DNA of 64,000 nucleotides from Arcanobacterium phocae (GTDB lineage: Bacteria; Actinomycetota; Actinomycetes; Actinomycetales; Actinomycetaceae), in the NCBI RefSeq assembly GCF_018913465.1, contig NZ_JABAPM010000001.1, positions 124,001 to 188,000 of the forward strand. Direction: 5' to 3'. Every line of letters starts with the position of its first letter. Position 1 is the first letter of the stretch. Shown here piece after piece: positions 1 through 8,443 of the stretch. Under the pieces are notes generated by a model. The model ran no database searches and had not been told where the DNA came from. It was given only the letters and a program-made list of their open reading frames with translations. Made by a program: the position numbers and the translations under genes.

Positions 1-237
1 GTCGAAGCGAACGGTATGTTTGTTCAGATCGGACTGATTCCGAACGCAGAATGGCTGGATGGAACGCTCGATCTCAACCGCGGAGCAGTCGTCATTGATG
101 GCAAGAATGCCACATCAATGCCAGGTGTGTATGCTGCAGGAGACGTCACCGATATTCCATATAAGCAAGTCTTGATTGCTTTAGGTGCGGGTGCGAATGC
201 GTCGTTGGGTGCATTCGATTATTTGATCCGACACTAA
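1..237 (+). CDS. ahpF: AhpF-like FAD-dependent disulfide reductase, C-terminal fragment
   Basis: Only the last 78 codons are present, because the gene begins before the window and is open from base 1. The fragment carries the second FAD-binding motif of the thioredoxin-reductase/AhpF family ([10 protein letters not shown]), followed by [13 protein letters not shown] and a terminal AFDYLIR. These C-terminal features fit AhpF better than plain TrxB. AhpF passes electrons from NADH to the peroxiredoxin AhpC, which reduces peroxides in the cytoplasm. The N-terminal domains that would separate AhpF from a stand-alone thioredoxin reductase lie outside the window, and so would any ahpC upstream. Confidence 0.75.
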   Translation, partial: VEANGMFVQIGLIPNAEWLDGTLDLNRGAVVIDGKNATSMPGVYAAGDVTDIPYKQVLIALGAGANASLGAFDYLIRH

Positions 238-255
238 TATCTAGACTGTTTACTA

Positions 256-280
256 GCCCGGCTACATCGTGTAGCCGGGC
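256..280. terminator. Hairpin between convergent ahpF-like gene and exonuclease
   Basis: A perfect 10-bp stem (GCCCGGCTAC / GTAGCCGGGC) with a 5-nt ATCGT loop lies between two convergent genes. No clear T tract follows on either strand, so it is a terminator by position and stem strength only. Confidence 0.55.
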
Positions 281-309
281 CAGTTCAGCTAGTAGGGAAG
301 TACATGACG

Positions 310-996
310 TTATTTTGTTACTGGCCAGGGCAGCGGGCCAGTGATGTGTTGCCCATGACGGCTAGCCATGTACTGCTGGAATTCGGTATATGTTTGCTGT
401 TGTAGAGTCATCAGGTGTGCGAGGGAATCTTCGGCTAGTTCTGGATAACGGCGTAGCATTGCGCCGAGAACACGTAATGTTGCCAAGACATCAGCCTCAG
501 CGTTGTGGAAGGAGTCATCCGCAGCAACATCGTAATGATCAGCTAAGTTCTCTAGCCGTCGCTTTCCACGACGGTAACGATCGACTGTCCGATCTAAGAT
601 GTACGGATCTATTACTGGACCAACTTCGTGTCCCAATCGCTCTGCCATGGTTGTCAGGCCATGACGTTCGAGTTCGCATTCCATCAGTGTCAGATCATAG
701 GCAGCATTAAACGCCACAATAGGATGCCCAGCAGCCATATGATGGCACAGTAGATCTGCTACCTCATTAAGAACTTTTGTAACAGGTTCGCCTTCACGGC
801 GTGCCTGTTCAGTAGAAATGCCGTGAACATTTTGAGCCTGCAACGGGATTTCAACGCCTGGATCTGCTAGCCAGTAGTGCCGCGTGACACCGTTAGAATC
901 GACAACAATTATCGAGGCAGTGACTAACCGTTCAACGGTAGGATCCACACCGGTAGTCTCAGTATCAAATCCAACCATTGGTTGCGACGTCCACAT
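310..996 (-). CDS. DnaQ-fold 3'-5' exonuclease
   Basis: This is a DEDD-superfamily exonuclease of 228 residues. ExoI is FDTETTG (about residues 10-16), ExoII is NAAYDLTLM, and the ExoIII region has H..AEADV, so the metal-binding acidic residues are intact. I chose the ATG at 996 because GGAG lies 6 nt upstream; an ATG at 1008 would add four residues but has no ribosome site. It resembles the stand-alone Pol III epsilon-like exonucleases common in actinobacteria. It carries no GIY-YIG, BRCT or helicase domain, so the choice between replication proofreading, repair and RNA turnover stays open. It is transcribed divergently from guaB3. Confidence 0.85.
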   Translation of the reverse strand: MWTSQPMVGFDTETTGVDPTVERLVTASIIVVDSNGVTRHYWLADPGVEIPLQAQNVHGISTEQARREGEPVTKVLNEVADLLCHHMAAGHPIVAFNAAYDLTLMECELERHGLTTMAERLGHEVGPVIDPYILDRTVDRYRRGKRRLENLADHYDVAADDSFHNAEADVLATLRVLGAMLRRYPELAEDSLAHLMTLQQQTYTEFQQYMASRHGQHITGPLPWPVTK

Positions 997-1102
997 CGTG
1001 TTCTCCATATCTTATATTTAGGTTGTTACTGCCTATCATACTGACTAGGTCCGACATACTTTGAAGTCAGTTAGTAACGAGTTCTATTAGCACTGATGCT
1101 GG

Positions 1103-1118
1103 TAGTCTTATAGACGTG
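1103..1118 (+). promoter_or_regulatory. Probable leaderless promoter of guaB3
   Basis: A TAGTCT hexamer (1103-1108) fits the actinobacterial -10 pattern TANNNT and ends 7 nt before the GTG start. No Shine-Dalgarno sequence is present. The spacing would put the transcription start at the G of GTG. The -35 region is weak. The same arrangement occurs before guaA and the acetyltransferase gene at 51992. Confidence 0.5.
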
Positions 1119-2225
1119 GCAGAAATTGAGATTGGCCGCGGAAAACGCGCCCGAGTAGGTTATTCATTCGACGATATTTCCATTGTTCCTTCGCGGCGAA
1201 CTCGCGATGCGAATGATGTATCGGTTTCTTGGCAACTAGATGCCAATCTTCTAGACATCCCGATTATGAGTGCTCCGATGGATTCGGTAACGTCTCCGCA
1301 AACCGCGATTGCGCTCGGAAAACTTGGAGGCGTAGGTGTTCTTGACCTAGAAGGTTTATGGACACGCTACGAAGATCCGCAACCGCATTTCGATGCAATC
1401 GCAAATGCTGAGCCGAATTACGTTACTAAACTGATGCAACGTATTTATCGCGAGCCAGTTAAGCCAGAGCTGATCCGCGCGCGGCTTGATGAAATCCGCA
1501 GTGCTGGCGTCGTCGTCGCGGGAGCGCTCTCCCCACAACGTACCCAAGAGCACTGGCGTACCGTCGTCGACGCTGGGGTAGATCTGTTCATTATTCGTGG
1601 AACCGTGGTTTCCGCAGAACACGTTTCCTCGAATCGGGAACCATTGAATCTGAAACGTTTCATCTACGAACTCGACGTTCCAGTGATCGTCGGTGGAGTC
1701 GCGTCATATACCGCGGCTTTGCACCTGATGCGCACCGGAGCAGCCGGAGTTTTGGCCGGGTTTGGCGGCGGCGCAACCAGCGCGAACGTTCGAACCGCAG
1801 GAACGACAGTCCCGATGGCGTCAACAGTTGCCGACGTCGCAGCCGCTCGTCGCGAATATATGGACGAAACTGGTGGGCGCTATGTTCACGTCATTGCCGA
1901 TGGCCAGGTTTCGCATTCTGGCGACTTGGTGAAAGCCATTGCGTGTGGTGCCGACGGCGTTATGCTCGGTACCGCACTTGCCCGCGCGGACGAAGCCCCC
2001 GGACAAGGATTCCACTGGGGTGGGGAAGCCTACCATGCTCGGTTGCCACGTGGTGAACGAGTCCACGTCGGCACCGCCGGGCCACTTGAGAAACTGTTAT
2101 TCGGTCCGGCCACGGATGCCAAAGGCACCACAAATCTTATTGGTGCACTACGTCACTCAATGGCTATGACCGGGTACTCAGATGTCAAAGAATTCCAACG
2201 AGTAGAAATCACTGCTCGTGCGTAA
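1116..2225 (+). CDS. guaB3: GuaB3 family IMP dehydrogenase-related protein
   Basis: This 369-residue TIM-barrel protein belongs to the IMPDH/GMP reductase superfamily and has no CBS pair. The N-terminus YSFDDISIVPSRRTRD is typical of actinobacterial GuaB3. Where true IMPDH has the catalytic-cysteine loop, it reads GFGGGATSANVRTAG (about residues 215-229), so the nucleophilic cysteine is absent, as is usual for this subfamily. It is therefore unlikely to be the main IMPDH, and GuaB3 function is not well settled (GMP reductase-like or regulatory roles have been suggested). The start is GTG without a ribosome site, probably on a leaderless mRNA. guaA lies 13 kb away with the same promoter layout. 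Confidence 0.85.
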   Translation: MAEIEIGRGKRARVGYSFDDISIVPSRRTRDANDVSVSWQLDANLLDIPIMSAPMDSVTSPQTAIALGKLGGVGVLDLEGLWTRYEDPQPHFDAIANAEPNYVTKLMQRIYREPVKPELIRARLDEIRSAGVVVAGALSPQRTQEHWRTVVDAGVDLFIIRGTVVSAEHVSSNREPLNLKRFIYELDVPVIVGGVASYTAALHLMRTGAAGVLAGFGGGATSANVRTAGTTVPMASTVADVAAARREYMDETGGRYVHVIADGQVSHSGDLVKAIACGADGVMLGTALARADEAPGQGFHWGGEAYHARLPRGERVHVGTAGPLEKLLFGPATDAKGTTNLIGALRHSMAMTGYSDVKEFQRVEITARA

Positions 2226-2245
2226 GAAAAATAACGGTGGACGAA

Positions 2246-2261
2246 TGCCCTACATAGGGCA
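2246..2261. other. Short inverted repeat upstream of fumC
   Basis: TGCCCTA-CA-TAGGGCA is a 7-bp palindrome with a 2-nt centre, between guaB3 and fumC and just before a TTAAAAT-like -10. It could be a weak terminator or an operator; nothing else decides. Confidence 0.25.
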
Positions 2262-2323
2262 ATAGTTCCCGCGTTAAAATGTCAAATGTCGCGCCAACAA
2301 GGGCGCTAAACAAGGAGGTTGAC

Positions 2324-3712
2324 ATGACCGAATACCGCATCGAACACGACACAATGGGTGAAGTGCGAGTGCCGGTTGATGCTTTGTACCGTGCACAGAC
2401 ACAGCGTGCAGTTGAGAACTTCCCGATTTCGGGTAAGACTCTCACACCAGCACACGTACATGCATTAGCAGAAATTAAGCGTGCCGCAGCGCTAGCTAAC
2501 CTAGAGCTTGGCACACTCGACGAACAGCGTTCTGCCGCTATCGTTGCTGCAGCTGACGAAGTCATTGCAGGAAAGCATGATGATCAGTACCCAATTGACG
2601 TGTTCCAGACCGGTTCGGGTACGTCGTCGAACATGAATACGAACGAAGTGTTGTCTACTATCGCAACCAAGGCTTCGGGTATCGAGATTCATCCAAACGA
2701 TCACGTCAACTGTTCGCAGTCTTCTAATGACGTATTCCCATCGTCAATCCACATTGCTGCAGTTCAGGCTATTAACACTCACCTGTTGCCAAAGTTGGAC
2801 GTTCTTGCCACCTCGCTGGAAGGCAAGGCAGTAGAGTTCAAGAAGATCGTCAAGTCGGGCCGCACCCACTTGATGGATGCCACCCCAATCACCTTGGGTC
2901 AAGAATTCTCCGGCTATGCCGCACAAGTGCGCCTCGGCATTGAGCGTGTCAAGGCTGTTATGCCACGTCTAGCCGAGCTTCCACTCGGTGGTACCGCTGT
3001 TGGTACTGGCATCAACACCCCAGCTGGTTTCTCGGCCCGCGTCATTGAGCTTATTTCCGAGCATACCGGCCAGCCATTTGTTGAGGCAACCAACCACTTC
3101 GAAGCACAGGCCGCTCAGGATTCTCTCGTTGAAACGTCAGGCGCATTGCGCACCATCGCAGTCTCCTTCGTGAAGATCGCGAACGATCTGCGCTGGATGA
3201 GCTCTGGTCCACGTACCGGTCTTGGCGAAATCCACTTGCCAGATCTTCAGCCAGGTTCGTCGATCATGCCGGGTAAGGTTAACCCAGTTATTCCAGAAGC
3301 AACAGTTCAGGTTGCTGCTCAGGTTATTGGTAACGACGCAACAATCGCTTTTGCTGGTGCACAAGGCAACTTCGATTTGCTCGTGATGCTCCCAGTTATG
3401 GCACAGAATTTGCTCGAGTCCATTGAAATTTTGGGCAACGTAGCAGAAACCTTGGCTAAGCGTACCGTTGACGGCATCATTGCTAACGAAGACCGCTGCT
3501 TGCAACTGGCTGAGTCCTCACCATCGATCGTGACCCCGTTGAATCGTCACATCGGATACGAGCACGCTGCAAAGATCGCAAAGCACTCGGTTAAGAACAA
3601 CATGACGATCAAGGAAGCCGTGATTGATCTTGGCTTCGTTGAGCGCGGTGAAATCGATGAAGAGACCCTCAACAAGGCTCTTGACGTCACCACTATGGTG
3701 GGCGATTTCTAA
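2324..3712 (+). CDS. fumC: Fumarate hydratase class II
   Basis: FumC (462 residues) interconverts fumarate and L-malate in the TCA cycle as an iron-independent cytoplasmic homotetramer. The fumarase/aspartase signature [11 protein letters not shown] is present near residues 311-321, together with [13 protein letters not shown] near residue 97 and [11 protein letters not shown]. The start at 2324 has a strong AAGGAGGT ribosome site 5 nt upstream; an in-frame ATG at 2279 would add 15 residues with no such site. Length matches the family. The gene is monocistronic, with its own terminator. Other TCA genes in the window are sucCD and mdh. Confidence 0.96.
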   Translation: MTEYRIEHDTMGEVRVPVDALYRAQTQRAVENFPISGKTLTPAHVHALAEIKRAAALANLELGTLDEQRSAAIVAAADEVIAGKHDDQYPIDVFQTGSGTSSNMNTNEVLSTIATKASGIEIHPNDHVNCSQSSNDVFPSSIHIAAVQAINTHLLPKLDVLATSLEGKAVEFKKIVKSGRTHLMDATPITLGQEFSGYAAQVRLGIERVKAVMPRLAELPLGGTAVGTGINTPAGFSARVIELISEHTGQPFVEATNHFEAQAAQDSLVETSGALRTIAVSFVKIANDLRWMSSGPRTGLGEIHLPDLQPGSSIMPGKVNPVIPEATVQVAAQVIGNDATIAFAGAQGNFDLLVMLPVMAQNLLESIEILGNVAETLAKRTVDGIIANEDRCLQLAESSPSIVTPLNRHIGYEHAAKIAKHSVKNNMTIKEAVIDLGFVERGEIDEETLNKALDVTTMVGDF

Positions 3713-3737
3713 GACTAGATTTTCGCAAGCTAAAACT

Positions 3738-3771
3738 GGGGCGCTCCGAGTAAGGAGCGCCCCGATTTTTT
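3738..3771 (+). terminator. Rho-independent terminator of fumC
   Basis: A 10-bp perfect stem GGGGCGCTCC / GGAGCGCCCC with a 6-nt loop is followed by GATTTTTTC. It lies 26 nt after the fumC stop. Confidence 0.92.
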
Positions 3772-3984
3772 CATTCATTGCAGAAAGTGTCAGAAAAACA
3801 AGAAAAAATTTCACCTTTTTGCAGGTTTAGGGTGATTAACGCAAAAAACGAACTGCGGGTTTTATTTAATGGAATAATAACAGCTGTAGGAGCGCATAGT
3901 CGTTGTTTTACAAGATATATGCGCTGATACTTGCACATCAATGGCGATGTGCAAAGAACTATTATCCGCAAGGGAGCGTGACAT

Positions 3985-6822
3985 ATGAAGCACCGTTCAA
4001 CGTGGAGTTCTACCTGTGCACTACTTACAGTAGCGTTTGTTTCCGTCGGAACCTTAACCCCGGCTTTCGCTGAAGAACAAGTGACGTATGAATATACGCC
4101 ACTCGAACAAACCCGTATGACAGCGGTAACAACCGATTCAGTGGCTACTAATGAAGGTAGTAACGGACCAATAGAACTTGTCTTAGATGGTGATGCAGAC
4201 ACTTATTGGCACACCGCATACGGTAACGGGCCGGCAGACCCGTTACCGCATTATTTTGTTATAGACCTAGGACGAGAGGTCTCTAATCTTGGTCAACTGA
4301 CGCTTACACCGCGCCAATCCTCAAATGGGTCAGGACGAGTAGGAGAATACGTTATTGAAACGTCTGTAGATCCTAAATGTAGCGACGAGGCTACTGTTGA
4401 GAGCGCTGAGTTTAAGAAAGCTGCTAGTGGCCAACAGGAAGCTGGTCAGCCATATAGTTCGGCAAATCTTGTAGATTTGGATGTTAATTTCGATCCGCGT
4501 CCAGCCCGCTGCGTACGAGTTACTTATAATTCGTCATGGGGCGGTAACGGCAAAGCTGAAAATGTAGCGACGCTAGCTGAATTTAATGCTGCGACAGCTG
4601 TTAAGAGCTCGGGCCATCCGCAGCCTGATACTCCGAATCCTGGAACCGATCCAGCAAAGCCAACTAATATCAAGGTAGTTTCCTACGACGATCAAACATG
4701 GAATAATCCATCTGATACTCCGGCATGGCCATTCCTCGATAAAGACGGGCAGTTCCGTTATTTGCATGCGGCGGCTCTCTATGGTGCCAACCAGCCGCGT
4801 CACTGGCAGTTCTTCACTGGACCTGACATGGACACGATGCGCCCGGATGTAAAACTCAATTCTGTAGGCACTAATCCAGATACCACAGTGTTGTGCAATA
4901 CCAGCCCAACTGGAAAAGAATCATCGATGGCTCCTGGAAACTCACGATATTCACAAAAGAATTTCTGTGACTTGATCAATGTGTGGGTCGATCCAGATAC
5001 GGGAGACTGGTACGGCTTGGTGCATAACGAGTTTACGCCACAACCATTTGGTGATGGTTTGCATTTTGATTCTATTGATTATGCCGTGTCGCATAACCAA
5101 GGAAAAGCATGGACGATAGTAGATCATGCCATTACGTCCCCATACAGCACGATACGTGGTGATAACAAGGCGTTCCCTGAAAGTACCTACTACTATGGCG
5201 ACGGCGACCCGCGACTTTACGTTGATTACGCCTCCGGGTATTTCTATGCGTTCTACGGATCGCGGATAGTAAACAAGGGCGGTAGCTGGGTTGTTTTTCA
5301 TGAGCATGTAGCTCGAGCCCCTATTTCTGGAAAGATGGCCACCGGTACATGGCAAAAGTGGTACAACGGTACCTGGGATGAACCAGGAATCGGCGGTAAA
5401 GAATCTAATATGGTTCCCGTTGTTGACGAACAGTCCACTGGCTATACGCCGATCGACAAAGAATATAACCCGAAGAACCCAGGTTCCGCACAAGAGCAGG
5501 TTGCACAAGGCCTCATGCCTGGTACATCGCCGCTTTTCGTCATGGATGTCACCTACAATGCCTACCTTGGTTTGTACATTGGACAGCCACAACATAAGGA
5601 TCAGTCTGGTAGGGCTTCACAGGAGTACTACGCAACAGATAACCTTGCTACCCAGAAGTGGGTAAAGATTGGCGATACCGGCAAGGATTACTACAGTGCA
5701 TCGTGGTATCGTTGGTTCCTTGATCCTGCCAATAAGACAAACAGTGCAATCGTTGGCAAGAACTTTCGTGCGTATTGTTCATTTGGATGTAAAGACGGCA
5801 AGTATGCAGATCTTATTAACCTCACTGTTGATATGAAACCAGTTATTACTCCGATTGATACCGCAAAGCAGTACGTGATTGCTAACCAAAATAAAGCTAT
5901 GCTCGCCGTTGATCAGGCTGGGGCTTCGGTTGTGGCTGGAATAAATACAGATAAAGAAACTGGAGCCTGGACGTTTAAGAGCTTAGATGATGGTTCTTAT
6001 ATGATTCTATCCTCGACGGGGAAAGCTATCGGGGTAGATTCGTCTAATAATGCAGGACGTGCTTGGGATGCGCCGGTGACATTGAGCGATGCTGATCCGC
6101 ACAACGTTGGACAGCAGTGGTTTGTTGTATCAACGACTGATCCAAATACTGGTAAGGACGCAGGCTATAAGCGATTGATCAATCGCTATAGTGGATTGGC
6201 GTTGGCCATGGCTGGAACATCGGTAGCAACAGCGCCACAGCGCTCATGGGATAGCAAAGAATCTGCCGCTACCGGATATAAAGCAACGGCTGACCAACTC
6301 ATAACAATTACTGAGTTCGTTGAAGGCATAAGCGAGGAGCCTGCTCCTCAGCCGGAGCCTGCGCCTCAGCCGGAGCCTGCTCCTCAGCTAACATTGGATA
6401 ATACAAATGTGAAGCAAGGAGAGGAAGTAACGCTAAGAATAACGGGCTTAATGGCTGACGAAGTAGTTAATGTGACAGTTCGTTCTGATCTGATTCAACT
6501 AGGTACTCTCAAGGCTGGAAAAGATGGTACCGCTACATTTACATGGAGTGTTCCGAAAAACTTTAAGCCGGGTACACATCATTTCGAAGTGAAGCGTGCA
6601 GAAGACGTAGAGCCTCTCTCGATAGCGTTCATAGTCCAAGACCGTGGCACTTTGATCCCAACCGTGCCTCAGCCAATTGATACGCGTCAAGAGAAAAAGA
6701 CAGTCGATAACCAGAGTTCACTAGCGCATACTGGCGTTTCAATTGTTGGGCTGCTAGCTATTAGTGTCGGTCTAACAGGTGTAGGGATAGCCCTAGGGCG
6801 CAAGAAAGAATCATATGTCTGA
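3985..6822 (+). CDS. LAxTG-anchored surface protein with discoidin, propeller-like and ricin-type regions
   Basis: A 945-residue secreted wall-anchored protein. The signal peptide is cleaved near TPAFA|EE (residue 29). Residues 40-200 resemble an F5/8-type C (discoidin/CBM32) fold (VLDGDADTYWHT). Residues 230-620 form a large probable beta-propeller domain with an Asp-box-like SHNQGKAW. Residues 626-770 look like a ricin-type beta-trefoil (GQQWFV). A PEPAPQ repeat linker and an Ig-like domain follow, then the LAHTG sorting signal (913-917), a membrane helix and a basic tail. The layout suggests binding or cleavage of host glycans, but I could not identify catalytic residues, so the enzyme activity is inference. 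The ribosome site is AGGGAG. The gene converges on the paralogous surface genes that follow. Confidence 0.8.
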   Translation: MKHRSTWSSTCALLTVAFVSVGTLTPAFAEEQVTYEYTPLEQTRMTAVTTDSVATNEGSNGPIELVLDGDADTYWHTAYGNGPADPLPHYFVIDLGREVSNLGQLTLTPRQSSNGSGRVGEYVIETSVDPKCSDEATVESAEFKKAASGQQEAGQPYSSANLVDLDVNFDPRPARCVRVTYNSSWGGNGKAENVATLAEFNAATAVKSSGHPQPDTPNPGTDPAKPTNIKVVSYDDQTWNNPSDTPAWPFLDKDGQFRYLHAAALYGANQPRHWQFFTGPDMDTMRPDVKLNSVGTNPDTTVLCNTSPTGKESSMAPGNSRYSQKNFCDLINVWVDPDTGDWYGLVHNEFTPQPFGDGLHFDSIDYAVSHNQGKAWTIVDHAITSPYSTIRGDNKAFPESTYYYGDGDPRLYVDYASGYFYAFYGSRIVNKGGSWVVFHEHVARAPISGKMATGTWQKWYNGTWDEPGIGGKESNMVPVVDEQSTGYTPIDKEYNPKNPGSAQEQVAQGLMPGTSPLFVMDVTYNAYLGLYIGQPQHKDQSGRASQEYYATDNLATQKWVKIGDTGKDYYSASWYRWFLDPANKTNSAIVGKNFRAYCSFGCKDGKYADLINLTVDMKPVITPIDTAKQYVIANQNKAMLAVDQAGASVVAGINTDKETGAWTFKSLDDGSYMILSSTGKAIGVDSSNNAGRAWDAPVTLSDADPHNVGQQWFVVSTTDPNTGKDAGYKRLINRYSGLALAMAGTSVATAPQRSWDSKESAATGYKATADQLITITEFVEGISEEPAPQPEPAPQPEPAPQLTLDNTNVKQGEEVTLRITGLMADEVVNVTVRSDLIQLGTLKAGKDGTATFTWSVPKNFKPGTHHFEVKRAEDVEPLSIAFIVQDRGTLIPTVPQPIDTRQEKKTVDNQSSLAHTGVSIVGLLAISVGLTGVGIALGRKKESYV

Positions 6823-6846
6823 TTAGAGTGGAGCTCGTTACATAAG

Positions 6847-6883
6847 CTGTGGGGGTCACGTTCTTGGAACGTGACCCCCACAG
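6847..6883. terminator. Bidirectional hairpin terminator, copy 1
   Basis: A perfect 17-bp stem with a 3-nt TTG loop (arms 6847-6863 and 6867-6883) sits between the convergent discoidin/ricin gene and the repeat surface gene. The same hairpin is duplicated at 8388-8424. Confidence 0.85.
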
Positions 6884-7452
6884 ATCTCTTTATGTGTAAT
6901 TGTTATTCAGCGTGACGACGGCGTAGAACTGTAGCGCCAGCCAATGCTGAGATAAGTGCCAAACCAGCTAAACCAGCAAGATCAACACCAGTTTTTGCTA
7001 GACCAGTTGATGGAGTTTCTACTGGCTTTGGTGTATGTGGTTTAGCAATTGGTTGTGCTGGTGTGAGCTCGAGGGCTGGAATGGTGTGTTTTCCAGGCTT
7101 GAGTGGTGTTAACGGATAGGTCGTCTCCGGATCGGCTTCCGTTACCTTGATCTTCACGGCGACTTTTTCGGTCTTACCGTCAAGGTGGGTAACGACTACA
7201 TGGAAAACATAGTCTTTAAGCTCAACGTATTCGTCTGGGTTGAGTGTGATGGTGCCGGTCTTGGTGTCAACGTTGGCCCAGCGTGGCATGTCTGCGCCTT
7301 TAGCGAAGGTGACTGCGCGTGGTAGGGCGCGTTCCTTGCCGAATAGGGTAGCAGTAAGGTCAACGGTAGCGGACTTTAGCTGCTGGACTGTTGTGTCAGC
7401 GTAGGAAAGCTTCCATAGTTGAGACTTCAGTTCAGGAGATTTCTTCTCGGTT
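6847..7452 (-). repeat. Duplicated 3' module of surface genes, copy 1
   Basis: This block (single repeat, linker, LAKTG tail and terminator) is near-identical to the matching 3' parts of the gene at 8444-10414. The visible differences are a handful of single bases, such as GCGTGGC against GCTTGGC in the repeat. Confidence 0.85.
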
Positions 7453-8258
7453 ATGTTAAAAGAGGCCGACGTATATTCGAAACTACCATCTGCATAGTTG
7501 ACTAGTACTTTAATTTTGTGCTTTCCAAGTTCAGCATCAACATCAATTGGTCCGAGACGGAGGTACCCAGAATTTATGACCTCCGCATGGAAAGTATTTG
7601 AGCTTAAACGTAGTGTGAAATCTCCACTGGGTAGAGTAGACATAAGAAATGCATTTTGATCATTGAACATCACACGCGGAAGCACAAGCTCTGAAGCTCC
7701 TTGCTCTACTGAAGTAAATGAATCAGGCTTTGCTGTATCTTCTAAGAAGAGTGGTTCGTACAATGAAGCGTCAGTCGGTACTGTCGGCAATGTTTCTTTA
7801 CTATCCATTAAGTTTGCGAATGAAATGTTAAGAGTACGCCCTACATGAATATCAGATAATTCTGCAGTTTTAGCTTTTGTGCCGGAGAAACTATAAAGAT
7901 CACGAGTAAAAATTTCTGGAGCATAGCCTTGATCTTTCCCTACATAAACATAGAAATTAATCGTGTTGTCATTTCCTAGTGGGGTAAGAGAAATTTTATG
8001 AGTGTCTTTGGAAATAGACTGATCTTTTTTGATTGTTTTGTCACTGGACCATTGATAGACCCTCACCATATCTCTAAAGGAAGGGCGTTCCGTTGGCAGT
8101 GTTTTGAAATCGAAGTCGATTTCTAAAGACGCTCTTTGAATCGTGGGCTCCTCTGCTTGGGCTGTCGCAGAATGACTGAAGTTAAAGCCAAAACCGAGGA
8201 ATGCTAAAGAGAAGGCTATCAGAGCTGCTCCTCTACGCTCTACAGTGCTTCGTACCAT
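6903..8258 (-). CDS. LAxTG-anchored repeat surface protein, short paralogue
   Basis: A 451-residue secreted protein. The start at 8258 has AGGAG 5 nt upstream; an in-frame ATG at 8315 has no ribosome site. A signal peptide precedes a unique N-terminal region (about residues 35-270) that ends in an Ig-like segment with a YADGS motif. One 104-residue repeat follows (from 275: PELKSQLWKLSY, with THLDG near its end), related to Rib/YPDG-type adhesin repeats. The C-terminus has a Pro-rich linker, LAKTG (420-424), a membrane helix and RRRHAE. The last 600 bases are almost identical to those of the neighbouring paralogue, whereas the N-terminal region is only distantly similar. An adhesin or stalk-like role is inferred; no ligand can be named. 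Confidence 0.82.
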   Translation of the reverse strand: MVRSTVERRGAALIAFSLAFLGFGFNFSHSATAQAEEPTIQRASLEIDFDFKTLPTERPSFRDMVRVYQWSSDKTIKKDQSISKDTHKISLTPLGNDNTINFYVYVGKDQGYAPEIFTRDLYSFSGTKAKTAELSDIHVGRTLNISFANLMDSKETLPTVPTDASLYEPLFLEDTAKPDSFTSVEQGASELVLPRVMFNDQNAFLMSTLPSGDFTLRLSSNTFHAEVINSGYLRLGPIDVDAELGKHKIKVLVNYADGSFEYTSASFNITEKKSPELKSQLWKLSYADTTVQQLKSATVDLTATLFGKERALPRAVTFAKGADMPRWANVDTKTGTITLNPDEYVELKDYVFHVVVTHLDGKTEKVAVKIKVTEADPETTYPLTPLKPGKHTIPALELTPAQPIAKPHTPKPVETPSTGLAKTGVDLAGLAGLALISALAGATVLRRRHAE

Positions 8259-8384
8259 TAATACTCCTAAACGGAATGAGAAGAAAAATAAATTGAAGGA
8301 TTGTTCGATGGACACTATCTTTCATGTTTAATGGTAACGAAGTTTATGTTTTGTTTTTGATTTTGTGAGTATTGTCTATAATAT

Positions 8385-8427
8385 GATCTGTGGGGGTCAC
8401 GTTCTTGGAACGTGACCCCCACAGATC
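8385..8427 (-). terminator. Hairpin terminator, copy 2
   Basis: The same hairpin as at 6847-6883 but extended to 20 bp by GATC/GATC flanks, with the same TTG loop. It lies after the long repeat surface gene and before the promoter region of the short one. Confidence 0.85.
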
Positions 8428-8443
8428 TCTTTATGTGTAATTG

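Noticed and set aside
4951-5595. A 214-codon minus-strand frame inside the discoidin/ricin gene
   Set aside because: It is antisense to a well-supported surface protein and has no ribosome site or family.
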